DNA from: Limisphaera sp.
GTDB lineage: Bacteria; Verrucomicrobiota; Verrucomicrobiia; Limisphaerales; Limisphaeraceae
Reading direction: 5' to 3'
Assembly: GCA_025057755.1 (NCBI GenBank)
Contig: JANWVC010000030.1
Span: forward strand, 1 to 53,758
Length of the DNA: 53,758 nt
The translations under genes and the position numbers were made by a program. Positions 53,540 to 53,758 of the stretch are shown one piece after another; within the stretch, counting starts at the first letter, position 1, and the number at the start of each line of letters is the position of its first letter. The notes below the pieces were generated by a model. The model saw nothing but the letters and a program-made list of their open reading frames with translations, made no database searches and had not been told where the DNA came from.

Positions 53540-53758
53540 ATCTCCGCGCTCACATGAGCGCGGCCCCGTTGAAGCTCGGAGGCGCTCCGGGTTCGCTCCT
53601 AGCGAATCTGGTAATCTCCGCGCTCACATGAGCGCGGCCCCGTTGAAGCAGCTGATTGCTGAGGACTAGCTGCCTGCTAGGGGAGTGGGATCTCCGCGCT
53701 CACATGAGCGCGGCCCCGTTGAAGCGTGGTCCGGTCGTCGTAGTCAATGATCTTCACC
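53540..53758 (+). CRISPR. CRISPR array, 36-nt repeats, truncated by window end
   Basis: Three identical 36-nt repeats lie at 53540-53575, 53614-53649 and 53690-53725. Spacers are 38 nt (53576-53613) and 40 nt (53650-53689), plus a partial third spacer of 33 nt to the window edge. Each repeat begins ATCT, has a palindromic core with stem CCGCGCTC / GAGCGCGG and loop ACAT, and ends CCCCGTTGAAGC. The stem would be the Csb2 (Cas6-like) processing hairpin. The cas genes and likely leader are on the left, so transcription is probably rightward. All repeats are identical, which fits the leader-proximal, recently active end. Confidence 0.95.

Noticed and set aside
53434..53631. Open frame across the leader and first CRISPR repeats
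   Set aside because: It translates the repeat and spacer and has no homology; clearly non-coding array.

Overview
The window looks like a chromosomal segment of a GC-rich, Gram-negative-type bacterium, most likely a member of the Verrucomicrobiota (Pedosphaera/Limisphaera-like). This is inferred from the mix of genes: an H-X9-DG-style prepilin-like protein next to a secreted lamin-tail/Ig protein, a GH78 alpha-L-rhamnosidase, an LL-diaminopimelate aminotransferase (DapL), a free-standing CBM48 domain protein, Lnt, and PyrK/PyrD of the 1B type. No rRNA or tRNA gene was found, so the taxonomy rests on protein content alone.

Positions 1-33713 are ordinary housekeeping DNA with loosely packed genes on both strands. 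They encode a CBM48 protein, a secreted LamG/DUF1080-like protein, Maf, GlnRS, IspF, a small hypothetical protein, DapL, a TPR membrane protein, Lnt, a rhamnosidase, an ATP-grasp enzyme, a polyprenyl diphosphate synthase, MutL, a pseudopilin coupled to an LTD/Ig protein, and UvrA. A nucleotide/folate block follows: thyA, a decayed class V aminotransferase, folA, an NCS1 permease, pyrD, pyrK and rpmB. Several intergenic gaps of 300-1300 bp hold no recognisable gene. The NCS1 permease has a distinctive leader: its predicted promoter overlaps the pyrD stop codon and is followed by an 11-bp perfect hairpin before the start codon.

Positions 34996-53758 are a CRISPR-Cas island, all on the plus strand. 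It contains two complete but different type I-G (formerly I-U) effector modules. Module 1 is cas3 - csx17 - csb1(cas7) - csb2(cas5-cas6). Module 2 is csb1 - csb2 - cas3 - csb3-like(cas8, GSU0052 family). They are followed by one adaptation set, cas2 and a cas4-cas1 fusion, and by one array of 36-nt repeats that runs off the window edge. The paired csb1, csb2 and cas3 proteins are very different from each other, so this is not a recent tandem duplication. The simplest reading is that two I-G variants with alternative large subunits (Csx17 versus Csb3) use a shared array and shared spacer acquisition. This is the most interesting system in the window.

The leader between cas4-cas1 and the first repeat carries an 11-bp perfect inverted repeat spaced by 109 bp, with a TTGACCA element beside each arm. 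cas2 is preceded by a strong Shine-Dalgarno followed by an ATG-TAA start-stop pair. These small signals are the main candidates for undescribed regulation of the locus.
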